Part shown: positions 24,713-33,609 of the stretch, piece after piece | Position numbering within the stretch: position 1 is the first letter of the stretch | Layout of the letters: the number at the start of each line of letters is the position of its first letter | DNA from: an uncultured Chloracidobacterium sp. | Lineage (GTDB): Bacteria > Acidobacteriota > Blastocatellia > Chloracidobacteriales > Chloracidobacteriaceae | Direction of reading: 5' to 3' | Assembly (NCBI GenBank): GCA_937966115.1 | Contig: CALCKX010000032.1 | Coordinates: 1 to 44,662 of the forward strand | Length of the DNA: 44,662 nucleotides | The notes under the pieces: generated by a model | Told to the model about the DNA's origin: nothing | Database searches by the model: none | Seen by the model: only the letters and a program-made list of their open reading frames with translations | Made by a program: the position numbers and the translations under genes

Positions 24713-25963
24713 TCAACCCTGCTCCGGCGCCTCGACCGGCAGCCGGTCAAGCGCGAGGAGCAACAGGGCCGCGCGCGTTAGGCTCTGCGGGCGTCCCGCC
24801 GGATCGTACCACTCTTCCAGCGTATGGCAGCCGCCATACTCGCCGCCCGCGCCAATGGCGATGGCCGGGATGCCCAGCGCCATCGGCACATTGGCGTCCG
24901 TCGAGCCGCTATCCAGCGTCGGGCGCTGCCCGCAGGCGCGCGTCGCCGCGACGGCGCAGCGCACCAGCGCCGCCGCGCGCGGCATTTCGCCGGCGGGCCG
25001 GTCGCCCAAACGCTGTACCGTCGCGGCAAGCCGGCTGCGCTGCGTCGCGGCTTGCATCTCCGCTTGCTGCGCTTGGACGACTGCCAACCGCACCGCGTTC
25101 TCCAGATGGTCGAGGTCGGCGTTGGCGCAGGCCCGGCAGTCCAGTTCGGCTCGGGCCTCGGTTGGAATGGCGTTGATGACGCCGCCGCCGCCGACAGTCG
25201 CGACGGTGCAGGTCGCGCCGCTCCGCAACGGGAGGCGGCGCAGCAGGTAAATGAACTCGCCGAGGGCATGGATCGGATTCGCCGCGCCAAAGTTGGCCCA
25301 CGAATGCCCGCCCAACCCGCCAAACGTGACCCGAAAGCGCCGCGAGCCTATCGCCCGGCAGGTGACGCGCTCCAATCCAGGCCCGTCGAGCGCGATGAAA
25401 AACCGAATCTGCGGCAGATTGGCGACCAGCGCCCGAACGCCGCGCAGGTTGCCTTCCCCCTCTTCGCCGACCGTGCCGACAAAGCAGAACGGACCTGCCG
25501 GGCGAGCGTCATGCAGCACGAACGCCCGCGCGAGCGCCAGCAGCCCGGCCAGCCCGCAGGCGTTGTCGGCAATGCCGGGCGCATAGAGGCGCGCGCCGCG
25601 CGCGCTGACCCTGACATCGGTTTCGGGCGGGAAAACGGTGTCCAAGTGGGCGGCGACAACAATCGGCGGGCGCGTCGGGTCTGCGCCCGGCAGCCATCCG
25701 CAAACATTGCCTTCCGCATCTTGGCGCACAAGGGGAAGCCCGGCGGCGCGCAAGCGCTCGGCAAGAAACCGAGCGCGGGCCGCCTCGCGAAAAGGCGGGG
25801 CCGGAATCTCCGCGATGGTCACCTGCTCGCGCGTGATGGCGTCCGCCATCGCGATGAAATGCTCCCGAAGCCGCTCGATGAGCGGCGTCCCGAGCAGCGC
25901 TTCGACAATAGCCTCCGGCGCGGACAGCGTCTCTGGCGCGGGCGGCGCGATGGCCACGGACAT
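24713..25963 (-). CDS. M20-family metallopeptidase
   Basis: A 416-residue cytoplasmic dizinc amidohydrolase/peptidase (M20/M25/M40). Metal and catalytic landmarks: AHLDTVFP (His ligand and catalytic Asp), GIADNACG (bridging Asp), GEEGEGN (catalytic Glu pair), ALDG (Asp ligand) and the C-terminal GGCHTLEEWYD (His ligand). GGLGGHSW and the following region belong to the lid/dimerisation domain. It resembles PepT-like tripeptidases and unassigned M20 peptidases; which peptide or acyl-amino acid it cleaves is not visible. The gap to the PilM-like gene upstream is 12 bases, so it is probably co-transcribed with the secretion genes. Confidence 0.88.
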   Translation of the reverse strand: MSVAIAPPAPETLSAPEAIVEALLGTPLIERLREHFIAMADAITREQVTIAEIPAPPFREAARARFLAERLRAAGLPLVRQDAEGNVCGWLPGADPTRPPIVVAAHLDTVFPPETDVRVSARGARLYAPGIADNACGLAGLLALARAFVLHDARPAGPFCFVGTVGEEGEGNLRGVRALVANLPQIRFFIALDGPGLERVTCRAIGSRRFRVTFGGLGGHSWANFGAANPIHALGEFIYLLRRLPLRSGATCTVATVGGGGVINAIPTEARAELDCRACANADLDHLENAVRLAVVQAQQAEMQAATQRSRLAATVQRLGDRPAGEMPRAAALVRCAVAATRACGQRPTLDSGSTDANVPMALGIPAIAIGAGGEYGGCHTLEEWYDPAGRPQSLTRAALLLLALDRLPVEAPEQG

Positions 25964-25975
25964 TTCGCCCTCTCT

Positions 25976-26914
25976 TCAGTCCGTCGCCAAGGCCAGCCCG
26001 GCGACTCCGGCGAGCCGGGAAAACTCGGCGGCGGAAGCGAAGCCAAGCTGGCGCGGCTCAATCATTCGCGGCGCGTCGCCAAAAGTCTCGGCGACGCACT
26101 GGCTGATCTCGTTGGCTTCCAAGGGAGCATTGACCGCCAACACCTCAAACCGAAGCTGACCGGTCTCCAAGCTCAGCCCCGACTCGGCCGCGTGCTCGCG
26201 GAAAAAGAGCAACAGCCGAAGCAACTGCTCCGCTGGCGCTTCGCCCGCGAGCGGCAGCGCTCGGATGGCGAGCGGGAGGCCCCTCCGCAGCAACATCACC
26301 GCCAAGGCGTCATCCTCGACGCTGATGAGCATTTGGTCGAGCTGCGCCGCGCCCCGCTGAAACCATAGCGACTCGCACACGAGCCGGGGCAGGAGCAGCC
26401 CCGGCTGCCAGCTCAGCCATTGCAGGCGCGCCTGAAGGTCCAGGGCGACCTGCCGGTTCATGACCGTGATCAAAAACCGCTTCCCAGTCCCGCCCGCGGG
26501 CATTGACGCCGGGCCAAGCTCCGCAGTCATCATCCAGATGTCGCTTGCGGGGAGCCCGGTCAATCGCTCGGCTTTCCATAGAATCACCTCTGGCACCTCG
26601 CGCCGGGGCGTCGCGTCCTCTATCGCGATGACATGCGCGCGCGCCGTCGCGCCCGGCACCAGCGCCGACCATCGGCGCTCGCCGGCCAGGCCCACCGCCC
26701 GCGCCGCGTCGCGCAAGACCGCCGCGAAAATATCCGGGCGACGGACGTTTTCCGTATCGAAGCCCGGCTGAAAGGCCTGTTCCGTCCAGGGGCGAAAGGC
26801 CGACTGCCGGCTGCGTCGGTCAAGCATGACCACGCCCTCGGCCGTCAGCGCGCAGAGCGCGCGCGAGGGCGGCGGAGCCATCAGTCGCTGCCAGAATCGT
26901 TCAAGAACGCTCAT
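25976..26914 (-). CDS. PilM-like protein lacking clear nucleotide-site motifs
   Basis: A 312-residue soluble protein. The centre resembles PilM/GspL-type actin-fold proteins: WSALVPGATARAHVIAIED, then EVPEVILWKAERLTGLP, LITVMNRQVALDLQARLQWL and LDQMLISVEDDALAVMLLRRG match the order of elements in PilM. The early phosphate-binding loop of PilM (the G-D-G/IGS segment near the N-terminus) is replaced by SRALCALTAEGVVMLD, so ATP binding is doubtful. No PilN or PilO gene follows; instead a peptidase gene lies 12 bases on. I chose the ATG at 26914 with AGGT 8 bases upstream over a GTG at 26923. Identification rests on context plus weak motif order, so an unrelated family remains possible. Confidence 0.55.
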   Translation of the reverse strand: MSVLERFWQRLMAPPPSRALCALTAEGVVMLDRRSRQSAFRPWTEQAFQPGFDTENVRRPDIFAAVLRDAARAVGLAGERRWSALVPGATARAHVIAIEDATPRREVPEVILWKAERLTGLPASDIWMMTAELGPASMPAGGTGKRFLITVMNRQVALDLQARLQWLSWQPGLLLPRLVCESLWFQRGAAQLDQMLISVEDDALAVMLLRRGLPLAIRALPLAGEAPAEQLLRLLLFFREHAAESGLSLETGQLRFEVLAVNAPLEANEISQCVAETFGDAPRMIEPRQLGFASAAEFSRLAGVAGLALATD

Positions 26915-26974
26915 CAATCGCACCTAAAGCCGCGCGCCATCTCGCTCGCCGCCCCAACAGCCTCCCCAGCGGGC

Positions 26975-27403
26975 CTACCACTCGCTGTACGGGACGCCAT
27001 CGCTGCCGACGCCCTCCGCGCCGCTGAAGACATCCGCGATTCCGCGTGGAGCGGACGGCGCGACCGGCTCATCCTCCAGGCGAACCACCCAGGTATCGCG
27101 GCTCTGCGTGATGGGGTCAATCGGGATTTCGCGCAGATACTTGGCTTTTTCGAGGTCCCTGAGCGTTTCCGGCGCGCGATTCTTATCGTAGCTGTAGCGG
27201 TTGATGGCATCCCGCATTTTGAAAAGGTCATCGCGGAGCACCGTCTCGCGCGCCCGCAGCAGCAGGTTGCGATAGATCGGAATGCTCACGGTGAGCAGAA
27301 TCGCCATGACGGTCATTACCATGACGAGCTCGAGCAGCGTAAAGCCCCCCTGGCTCCCGCGCGCTTTTCCGCGCGCCGCGCGTAATATCCTCATATTCTT
27401 CAT
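26975..27403 (-). CDS. GspG-like prepilin, first type
   Basis: A 142-residue type IV prepilin/major pseudopilin. The leader ends G19-G20 with cleavage before F21, and E25 at +5 of the mature chain is followed by the hydrophobic N-terminal helix FTLLELVMVMTVMAILLTVSIP. The soluble part has the GspG-type pattern IDPITQSRDTW and a C-terminal end DGVPYSEW. It would be processed by a prepilin peptidase and assembled into a pseudopilus or pilus. It follows the second prepilin gene by nine bases. Confidence 0.9.
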   Translation of the reverse strand: MKNMRILRAARGKARGSQGGFTLLELVMVMTVMAILLTVSIPIYRNLLLRARETVLRDDLFKMRDAINRYSYDKNRAPETLRDLEKAKYLREIPIDPITQSRDTWVVRLEDEPVAPSAPRGIADVFSGAEGVGSDGVPYSEW

Positions 27404-27412
27404 CGCCCTGCG

Positions 27413-27994
27413 TCACCAGGCATCGTAGCGCGTCCCATCCAGCGCCGTGGCTGTCGAGCGCGACCGAACATCAAAAACATCATCCCCAGCGGAAAGCGAC
27501 GAGTCGGGATCGTCCGCCGAGGAGCGAGTCTGCCAGTCGGCTTTGCCGGTCATCGGGTCAATCGGCAGGCGCCGCAGAAAGAAGATTTTCTTGCCGTCCA
27601 CGTTGCCGGCCGGGACAAAGCCTTCGTAAAGGACTTCCAGCTTCTTCGGATAGCCGCTCGGCGTGCGCAGCTCGACCGGGAGACGCTGCCCGCCGGTCTG
27701 ATCGTTGAACTCCTTGTAACGGTCAATCGCGAAGCGAATCTCGCGCAGCGCCCGGCGCAGCTCGGTTTCCTGGCGACTCCGGGCCGCGGTGCGCGCTAGC
27801 GGCAAGGCGGCGCTGGTCAGCACCGCCAGAATCGCCAGCGTGATGATCATCTCCAGCAGCGACGAGCCGACCGCCGCCGCGCCGAATCGCCGCCGCGCGG
27901 CGCCGGGCTGCCAGCTTGTCCGCCGCCGGAAGTCCGGCCAAGCGGCCGGCCATCGCTGGCTCATCGTCGCTTGCCCGCTATCACTGGCCATCAT
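27413..27994 (-). CDS. GspG-like prepilin, long-leader type
   Basis: A 193-residue prepilin. The mature N-terminus is S44 after G43, with E48 at +5 and a helix SSLLEMIITLAILAVLTSAALP, so the leader is about 43 residues, much longer than the usual 6-20; the leader is basic (RRRTSW, ARRRF). The soluble domain has PIDPMTGKADW and ends LDGTRYDAW, paralleling the other prepilin. Its ATG overlaps the secretin stop codon (ATGA), which confirms the start and indicates translational coupling. A shorter start at 27964 would give a 33-residue leader. Confidence 0.85.
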   Translation of the reverse strand: MMASDSGQATMSQRWPAAWPDFRRRTSWQPGAARRRFGAAAVGSSLLEMIITLAILAVLTSAALPLARTAARSRQETELRRALREIRFAIDRYKEFNDQTGGQRLPVELRTPSGYPKKLEVLYEGFVPAGNVDGKKIFFLRRLPIDPMTGKADWQTRSSADDPDSSLSAGDDVFDVRSRSTATALDGTRYDAW

Positions 27995-30684
27995 CGCTTG
28001 CCGTTTGGCGCGCCGCCCGCTATCACGGGCGGCGCGGGACTTGGAATGACCGGCACGAGCTCATTCGTCAGCCCGCGCAGATCGAGCACATCGAGACGGA
28101 TGTCGCCGCTGCCCGGCCCAATCACTTGAAACTCGAACAAGGCGAGCGGGCCGTTCGCCGGACGCCCGCCGGTCATCCCTGATGAAACGAGCGCCGTCGC
28201 AAACGCCTGCCCGCCGTTGTCGCCGGTCTGAAAGCTGCCCGGCGAGAGAACGCCGCCGTCCCGAATGCCGACCAGCTTGAGCACCGCCTGGTTGTAGTGC
28301 AAAAAGATCGAAGCCGCCGAGATATTGGTTGCCTCGCTGCTGAGGATCACCGCTACCGAAATCACCTCCCCCACGGAAGGGCGCAGGCTTGGCGACACCA
28401 TCAGCAGCGACCGCACCAGGCTGCCCGCGGACGGGCGCGCCGGCGCGCCGGGGTCGCTCAGGCTGGGCGGCTGGGGCGACAACGCGCTCGCCGGCGCGGA
28501 CCCGCCGCTTGGCGAGGCGGCGCCCGGCTCGGGCAGCGGCTGCATCTGGATGGTGCCGCCGAAGCTTCCCCCCTCGGTGCGGGATAAGACCGTTGGACCA
28601 GCCCCGGCCGGGGCCGTTGGCGTCGGACCGGTCGCGGTCGGCGCGACGAGGGCGAAGCGCCCGCCTTCGCTGGACCCGCTCACCGGCGGAGCGGCGGCCG
28701 GGGCGCCAATCGGCTTGTCCGGCGGCTGGCTCGTCACCGGCGTTTCGCGAAGCTGATTCGCCTCGCGCATTTCCTCGCGGTCGGCGTCGGCGACGATTTC
28801 ATCAATCGAGAGAAACCGGCCGTAGGCCAGCCCGCCGACGCCCACCGAGACATCCAGCGGACCAAAAGCCGTTTTGAGCTCCTCTTCCGAGACCGCGCCG
28901 CCGCGCACGATGTGCGGCGTGATGGTGATGACGATGTGCGTCGCCTGCTTGTTGCGCGACGGCGCTGAAAAAAGCCGCCCGATGATTGGAATGAAGCTGA
29001 TGACGGGCAAGCCCGTCCGCGTGTCGGTGTCATCCACCCGCATGACGCTGGCCGCCAGCGCGGTGTAGCCGTCCCGAACGCGCGCCACGCCGCTCACTTT
29101 GCGCTGCGAAATCGCCGGCGTCAGGTTGGAGTTGGCCCCGCCGGTGGCGTCGGGCGGCACCGTCGAGGTCTCGATGGCAATGTCCATCTGCACGATGTCA
29201 TCCGTGATATGCGGCTTGACGGCGATGTTCAGCCCCACGTCCCGATACTGCACCTGGTTGAAGCCGGGGAAAAAGATTTGCCCTGGCGGCTGCGGCCCGC
29301 CGCCCGGACCGACCGGGAACGGGTTGCCGATCTGAATCGGGATGGACTGACCGATATTGACCTTGCCTTCCTTGTCCTCGAAGGCGCGCACCTGCACCTG
29401 TGAAATAAGCCGTCCCAGCCCGCGGCTCTGGAGCGCCGTGATGGTTGACGGGGGCAGCCCCAGCCCGAAGCCGAGCGTGTTGGCGAACACGCCAGCCGGC
29501 GACACCGGGCGCAGCAGCGGCCCCTGCCCGATGCCGCCCAGGTTACTCGCGCTGGGCGGCGTCAGCGTCACGCTCGTCCCGCCGTTGGGATTGGAGATGG
29601 TCGGCGGCTGGGTGGCGAGCTGATTGCCGAGCTGGAGCGCCTCCTGGTGCGTCACCTCATAGATATTGACATCCATGACGACTTCCGCCTGCGGGCGATC
29701 CACGGTGCTGATCATCCGCTCGATAATCTTCAGATTCTCGCCGGACGACCGAACCAGCAGCATGTTTGACTGCGGCACGGAAACGACTTGCTGCGCCATG
29801 GCCGGCCCGAGCAGGGTCAGCATTTGCTTGACGTCGTCCAGCTTGGCGTTTTTGATGTAAAACGGCTTGACGAGCGAGTCCTCATACTTCTGCGCCAGCG
29901 AGCCGCCGTTGGGAAACTGGCCCAGCCCGCGCTTGACAATCAGAATCGTGCGGGTGTCCACCCGAAAATACTGAAAGCCGTTGGCGTCGAGGACGAGCTC
30001 GAGCGCTTTGCCGGCCGTCATATCCTGCTTGATGTCAAGCGTGAAGCGCGCATTGCCCATTTGCTGAAGCGTCATGCTTTCAAAAACGACATTGAGGCGC
30101 ATCTTGTCGCACAGCGCGCGGACGATGGTTTCGACGGGCTGATTGATGAAGCCTTGCCAGCGACCGACATACCGCTGCCGAGCGGCGGACTCGGCCGCCT
30201 TGCGGGCTTCGGCTTCGGTCGCTTCGGCGGCGGTTCGCTGATAGGGCGACGGCTCGCCCTGCGGCGTCGCGTCAATGCCCTGCCTCTTGAGCATTTCCTT
30301 CATCTTGGCAAAGGCGACCTCGTTGGTCTGGTCGTAGCGGTAGGCTTCGCGGTAGGCATGGTAGGCGCCCTCGTAATCGCCCTGCTCTTCCATTTGGCGC
30401 GCGCGCGTCGCGCAGAGCACCGAGGCGTTGAACAGCGCCCGCTGGAGGTGAAGCTGATACTCCACGTTGCCCGGCTCTTCCTGGAGCGCCTGCGCGAAGA
30501 GTTCGGCGGCCTTGTCCCACTGCTTGACCACCTCATACTTCATGCCTTCCTTGAAGTACTTCTTGCCGTTTCCGGCATAGGCCGCCGGCGCGAGCAAGAT
30601 GACCGCCAGCGTCGCGGACAAGCCCAGGGCCGCCGCCTGACGCAGGCGAGACGCGAATTTGGAAGTCAGCGTTGGTTGCCACAT
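27991..30684 (-). CDS. Secretin (PilQ/GspD family) with TPR-like N-terminus and cohesin-like C-terminus
   Basis: An 897-residue outer-membrane channel subunit. Order: signal peptide (residues 1-38, ending AYA); TPR-like helices (about 40-130, KYFKEGMKYEVVKQWDKAAELFAQAL); an STN/N0-type domain (about 170-250, TIVRALCDKMRLNVVFES); an N1/secretin short domain (about 265-345, FYIKNAKLDDVKQML); the secretin core (about 345-600) with VQVRAFEDKEGKVNIGQSIP, VGLNIAVKPHI and the lip segment PIIGRLFS; a Pro/Gly/Ser-rich linker (about 640-760); and a C-terminal cohesin-like beta domain (about 765-880, VGEVISVAVILSSEATNISAA). Canonical PilQ and GspD lack this last domain. GAGGT six bases upstream supports the start. 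Confidence 0.9.
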   Translation of the reverse strand: MWQPTLTSKFASRLRQAAALGLSATLAVILLAPAAYAGNGKKYFKEGMKYEVVKQWDKAAELFAQALQEEPGNVEYQLHLQRALFNASVLCATRARQMEEQGDYEGAYHAYREAYRYDQTNEVAFAKMKEMLKRQGIDATPQGEPSPYQRTAAEATEAEARKAAESAARQRYVGRWQGFINQPVETIVRALCDKMRLNVVFESMTLQQMGNARFTLDIKQDMTAGKALELVLDANGFQYFRVDTRTILIVKRGLGQFPNGGSLAQKYEDSLVKPFYIKNAKLDDVKQMLTLLGPAMAQQVVSVPQSNMLLVRSSGENLKIIERMISTVDRPQAEVVMDVNIYEVTHQEALQLGNQLATQPPTISNPNGGTSVTLTPPSASNLGGIGQGPLLRPVSPAGVFANTLGFGLGLPPSTITALQSRGLGRLISQVQVRAFEDKEGKVNIGQSIPIQIGNPFPVGPGGGPQPPGQIFFPGFNQVQYRDVGLNIAVKPHITDDIVQMDIAIETSTVPPDATGGANSNLTPAISQRKVSGVARVRDGYTALAASVMRVDDTDTRTGLPVISFIPIIGRLFSAPSRNKQATHIVITITPHIVRGGAVSEEELKTAFGPLDVSVGVGGLAYGRFLSIDEIVADADREEMREANQLRETPVTSQPPDKPIGAPAAAPPVSGSSEGGRFALVAPTATGPTPTAPAGAGPTVLSRTEGGSFGGTIQMQPLPEPGAASPSGGSAPASALSPQPPSLSDPGAPARPSAGSLVRSLLMVSPSLRPSVGEVISVAVILSSEATNISAASIFLHYNQAVLKLVGIRDGGVLSPGSFQTGDNGGQAFATALVSSGMTGGRPANGPLALFEFQVIGPGSGDIRLDVLDLRGLTNELVPVIPSPAPPVIAGGAPNGKR

Positions 30685-30726
30685 AAGCCTACCTCGACAG
30701 CGTTGATCGCGCGATTTCAGAAGAGC

Positions 30727-32361
30727 CTACTCAACAAAGGTCACGCGATTGATTTCGCGCAGGGTTGAAATGCCCGCGAAAACTTTTTTCAGAGCTGATT
30801 CGCGCAACGAGCCAAGCCCTTCCTCCCGCGCCGCGCGGCGAATCTCCGAGCCGGGGCGGCGGTCGAGAATAAGTTCCCGAATCCGGTCGGTCAGATCGAG
30901 CATCTCATGAATGGCGGTGCGTCCCCGGTAGCCGGTGCCGTTGCACTCGGCGCAGCCGACCGCCTCGTAAAACGCGTGATCGCGAAACTTGCTCGGATTG
31001 ATCCCGGCGTCCTCAAGTTCCCGATCCGGCGGCTGATACTGCCGCTTGCACTGCTGACACAACTGCCGCACCAGACGCTGCGCCAGTACGCAGTTGAGCG
31101 AGCTGACAAAGTTATAAACCTCGACGCCCATGTTGACGAATCGGCCAATGACGTCAATGACATTGTTGGCGTGAACGGTCGTAAACACCAAATGCCCGGT
31201 CAGCGCGGCGTTGATGGCGATCTGCGCGGTTTCCGTATCGCGGATTTCGCCGACCATCACCTTGTCCGGGTCGTGGCGCAGAATCGCCCGCAGCCCCCGC
31301 GCGAAGGTGAGACCTTTTTTCTCGTTGACCGGAATCTGCATGATGCCGCGCAACTGGTATTCCACCGGGTCCTCGATGGTGATGATTTTGTCTTCCGGGT
31401 TGGCGATTTCATTCAGCGCGGCGTAAAGCGTCGTGGTCTTGCCCGATCCCGTCGGACCAGTCACCAGCACCATGCCGTAGGGCTCGCGGATGAACCGGCG
31501 AAAGCGCGCCAAGTCGCTCGGATCAAAGCCGACGACGTTGAGCGTCAGCTCGCGGAACGACTCGTTGATTTGCTCTTTGTCGAGAATGCGGATGACGCAG
31601 TTTTCGCCAAAGGCGGCTGGAATGATCGACACGCGAAAGTCAATCGTCCGCCCCTTGACGCGCACGCGAAAGCGCCCGTCCTGGGGCGTCCGGCGCTCGG
31701 CGATGTCCAGCTCCGACATGACCTTGATGCGCGAGATGAGCATCTGGTGATAGCTCGCGTCAATCGGGTTCATCGCCGGATACAGCGCGCCATCGATGCG
31801 GTACTTCACGTGAACTTCCGACTCGTGGGCCTCGATGTGGATATCCGAGACGCGCCGCTCGAGCGCGGTCAGCACAATGGTATCCACCAGCTTGATGACC
31901 GGCGCGGTCTCGTCGGCCAGGCGGTCGAGGTCGAGGTCTTGCTCGCCCTGGTCGGTTTCCTTGACGAGCTTGATGCGAAACGACTCGGTGGCGTCCTGCA
32001 GAACGCGCTGGGCCGAATCCCCGCGCCGCAGCGCGCTCTCAATTGCCGAGCGGGTCGCCACCGCGGGCTTGATGCGGGCCTTCAACTGCGCCGACAGCTC
32101 ATCCAGGGCGTCGAGGTTGGTCGGATCCGCCATGGCCACGAAGAGCCGCCCGTTGTCCCGCCGCAGCGGCACAAACTTGTAGCGCGTCATCAAATCCACC
32201 GGATGCGCGTGGATGAGATCGTAATCCAGGCTGGCGGTCGTCAGGTCCACGAACTCCAGCCGATAGCGGCGCGCCAGCTCGCGCGCGGCCGCCAGCTCGC
32301 GGTCAGCTTCTTCCGCCGACGGCAGCATCGCAGGCAGATCGGGCGTCATTTCCAAAGACAT
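30727..32361 (-). CDS. GspE/PilB-type assembly ATPase
   Basis: A 544-residue cytoplasmic ATPase that drives pilus or pseudopilus extension. An N-terminal GspE-N domain (about 30-135) is followed by the ATPase core: Walker A GPTGSGKTTT (about residue 300), Asp box with IITIEDPVEYQL, Walker B VMVGEIRD and the His box TGHLVFTTVHAN. A tetracysteine zinc module (CQQC and CAEC, about 440-480) is typical of GspE and extension ATPases and is absent from PilT, so this is an assembly rather than retraction enzyme. No clear Shine-Dalgarno; a GTG at 32370 is an alternative start. It is between the gspF-type gene and the secretin. Confidence 0.93.
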   Translation of the reverse strand: MSLEMTPDLPAMLPSAEEADRELAAARELARRYRLEFVDLTTASLDYDLIHAHPVDLMTRYKFVPLRRDNGRLFVAMADPTNLDALDELSAQLKARIKPAVATRSAIESALRRGDSAQRVLQDATESFRIKLVKETDQGEQDLDLDRLADETAPVIKLVDTIVLTALERRVSDIHIEAHESEVHVKYRIDGALYPAMNPIDASYHQMLISRIKVMSELDIAERRTPQDGRFRVRVKGRTIDFRVSIIPAAFGENCVIRILDKEQINESFRELTLNVVGFDPSDLARFRRFIREPYGMVLVTGPTGSGKTTTLYAALNEIANPEDKIITIEDPVEYQLRGIMQIPVNEKKGLTFARGLRAILRHDPDKVMVGEIRDTETAQIAINAALTGHLVFTTVHANNVIDVIGRFVNMGVEVYNFVSSLNCVLAQRLVRQLCQQCKRQYQPPDRELEDAGINPSKFRDHAFYEAVGCAECNGTGYRGRTAIHEMLDLTDRIRELILDRRPGSEIRRAAREEGLGSLRESALKKVFAGISTLREINRVTFVE

Positions 32362-32391
32362 AGCGGTCACGCATCGGCCGGGCGCGCCTGG

Positions 32392-33609
32392 TCAGCGCGC
32401 GGCGGCGCCTCCCGTCGCAAAGCTCAGAATGGGCAAGTAAAGCGCCATCACCACGATAAGGACAATCGCCCCCATGAAGCCCAGGACAATAGGCTCGATG
32501 AGCGCCGTGAGGGAAGCGATTTTCACGTCAAGCTCGGCTTCGTAAAACTGCGCGACTTCGTCCAGCATCGTCACCAGCGAGCCGGACTTCTCGCCAACGC
32601 CGATCATGTCGGTCGCCAGGGCCGGCATCCACTGCGCCCGCTCCAGCGTGTCCACCAGCGTCTGACCTTCTTGAATCCCGCGCGTGACATCCGGCATCGT
32701 CTTGGCGATGCGCCGATTGCCGATCACCTCGGAGGCGATGTCCAGCGATTCGAGCAGCGGCAGCCCGCCGTTGAGCAGCGTCGCGGCGCTGCGGCAGAAC
32801 CGCGCCGTCGTGGACTGGCGGATGATGTCGCCGATGACCGGCGTCTTCAGGAGCAGGCCATCCAGGACTTCGCGCCCCTGCGGCGTGCGCCGCCAGACGA
32901 AGAAGCCGATGATTGCCGCGAGGAGCGTCAGCCCGAGCCAGGACGCATTGCTTTCAACCGCCTTTGACACCGCCACCACATAAACGGTCACCAGCGGCAA
33001 CTGGCTGTTGGAAGACTCATAGAGCGTGGCGAATTTTGGAATCACGTAGGTCGTGAGCAAGGCAACCAAGGCAATCGAGGCGACGGTCAGAATGGCCGGA
33101 TAGGTCAGCGTCTTGATGAGCTTGCGCCGAACCTCGGCCGTCGCCTTGGCGTGATTAACGTACCGCTCCAGCACCGCGTCCAGCTCGCCGGAGCGCTCCC
33201 CGGCCAGCACCGAAGCCGTCAGCAGCCGGGGAAACACGTCGGGGCGCTCGCCGTAGGCTTCGGAAAGCAAGCCGCCGCGCGTAATTCGGCGCTCAACGTC
33301 TTCCAGCACGGCTCGGAATGCCCCGGGCGGCTGGCGGCGGATCAGAATGCTCAGCACTTGCAGCAGCGGCAAGCCAGCCCGAAGCAACGTGGCAAGCTGT
33401 TGATTATAAAGCAGAAACTCCTGGGGCTTGATCTTGGCGCCGCCAAACGCCGACTGCCGCAGGACGTGGCGCATCGGGCGCTCGATGGCGAAGACCCGAA
33501 ACCCTTCGCTTTGGAGGCGCTGGCGTAACTCCTCGGCGCCATTCGCTTCGACGATGCGCGTGACGATATCCCCGCTCGGCGTGCCCAATCGGCAGGTAAA
33601 CTCAGGCAT
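32392..33609 (-). CDS. GspF/PilC-type inner-membrane platform protein
   Basis: A 405-residue polytopic inner-membrane protein with the two-fold repeated T2SSF domain. Domain 1 (about 65-190) has LLYNQQLATLLRAGLPLLQVL and domain 2 (about 265-390) has RFCRSAATLLNGGLPLLESLDIA. Transmembrane segments lie near residues 170-190, 220-240 and 375-400. It forms the platform that couples the GspE/PilB ATPase to prepilin extraction. It is the first gene of the operon and is preceded by a 268-base gap that probably holds the promoter. Confidence 0.95.
   Translation of the reverse strand: MPEFTCRLGTPSGDIVTRIVEANGAEELRQRLQSEGFRVFAIERPMRHVLRQSAFGGAKIKPQEFLLYNQQLATLLRAGLPLLQVLSILIRRQPPGAFRAVLEDVERRITRGGLLSEAYGERPDVFPRLLTASVLAGERSGELDAVLERYVNHAKATAEVRRKLIKTLTYPAILTVASIALVALLTTYVIPKFATLYESSNSQLPLVTVYVVAVSKAVESNASWLGLTLLAAIIGFFVWRRTPQGREVLDGLLLKTPVIGDIIRQSTTARFCRSAATLLNGGLPLLESLDIASEVIGNRRIAKTMPDVTRGIQEGQTLVDTLERAQWMPALATDMIGVGEKSGSLVTMLDEVAQFYEAELDVKIASLTALIEPIVLGFMGAIVLIVVMALYLPILSFATGGAAAR

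Noticed and set aside
24824-26368. Open frame of 514 codons on the plus strand
   Set aside because: It is antisense to the M20 peptidase and PilM-like genes, and its translation shows only Arg/Gln/Ala-rich noise.
30907-32967. Long open frame (686 codons) antisense to the assembly ATPase and platform protein genes
   Set aside because: The minus strand encodes well-recognised GspE and GspF proteins here; the antisense product has no family motifs and shadow-frame composition.
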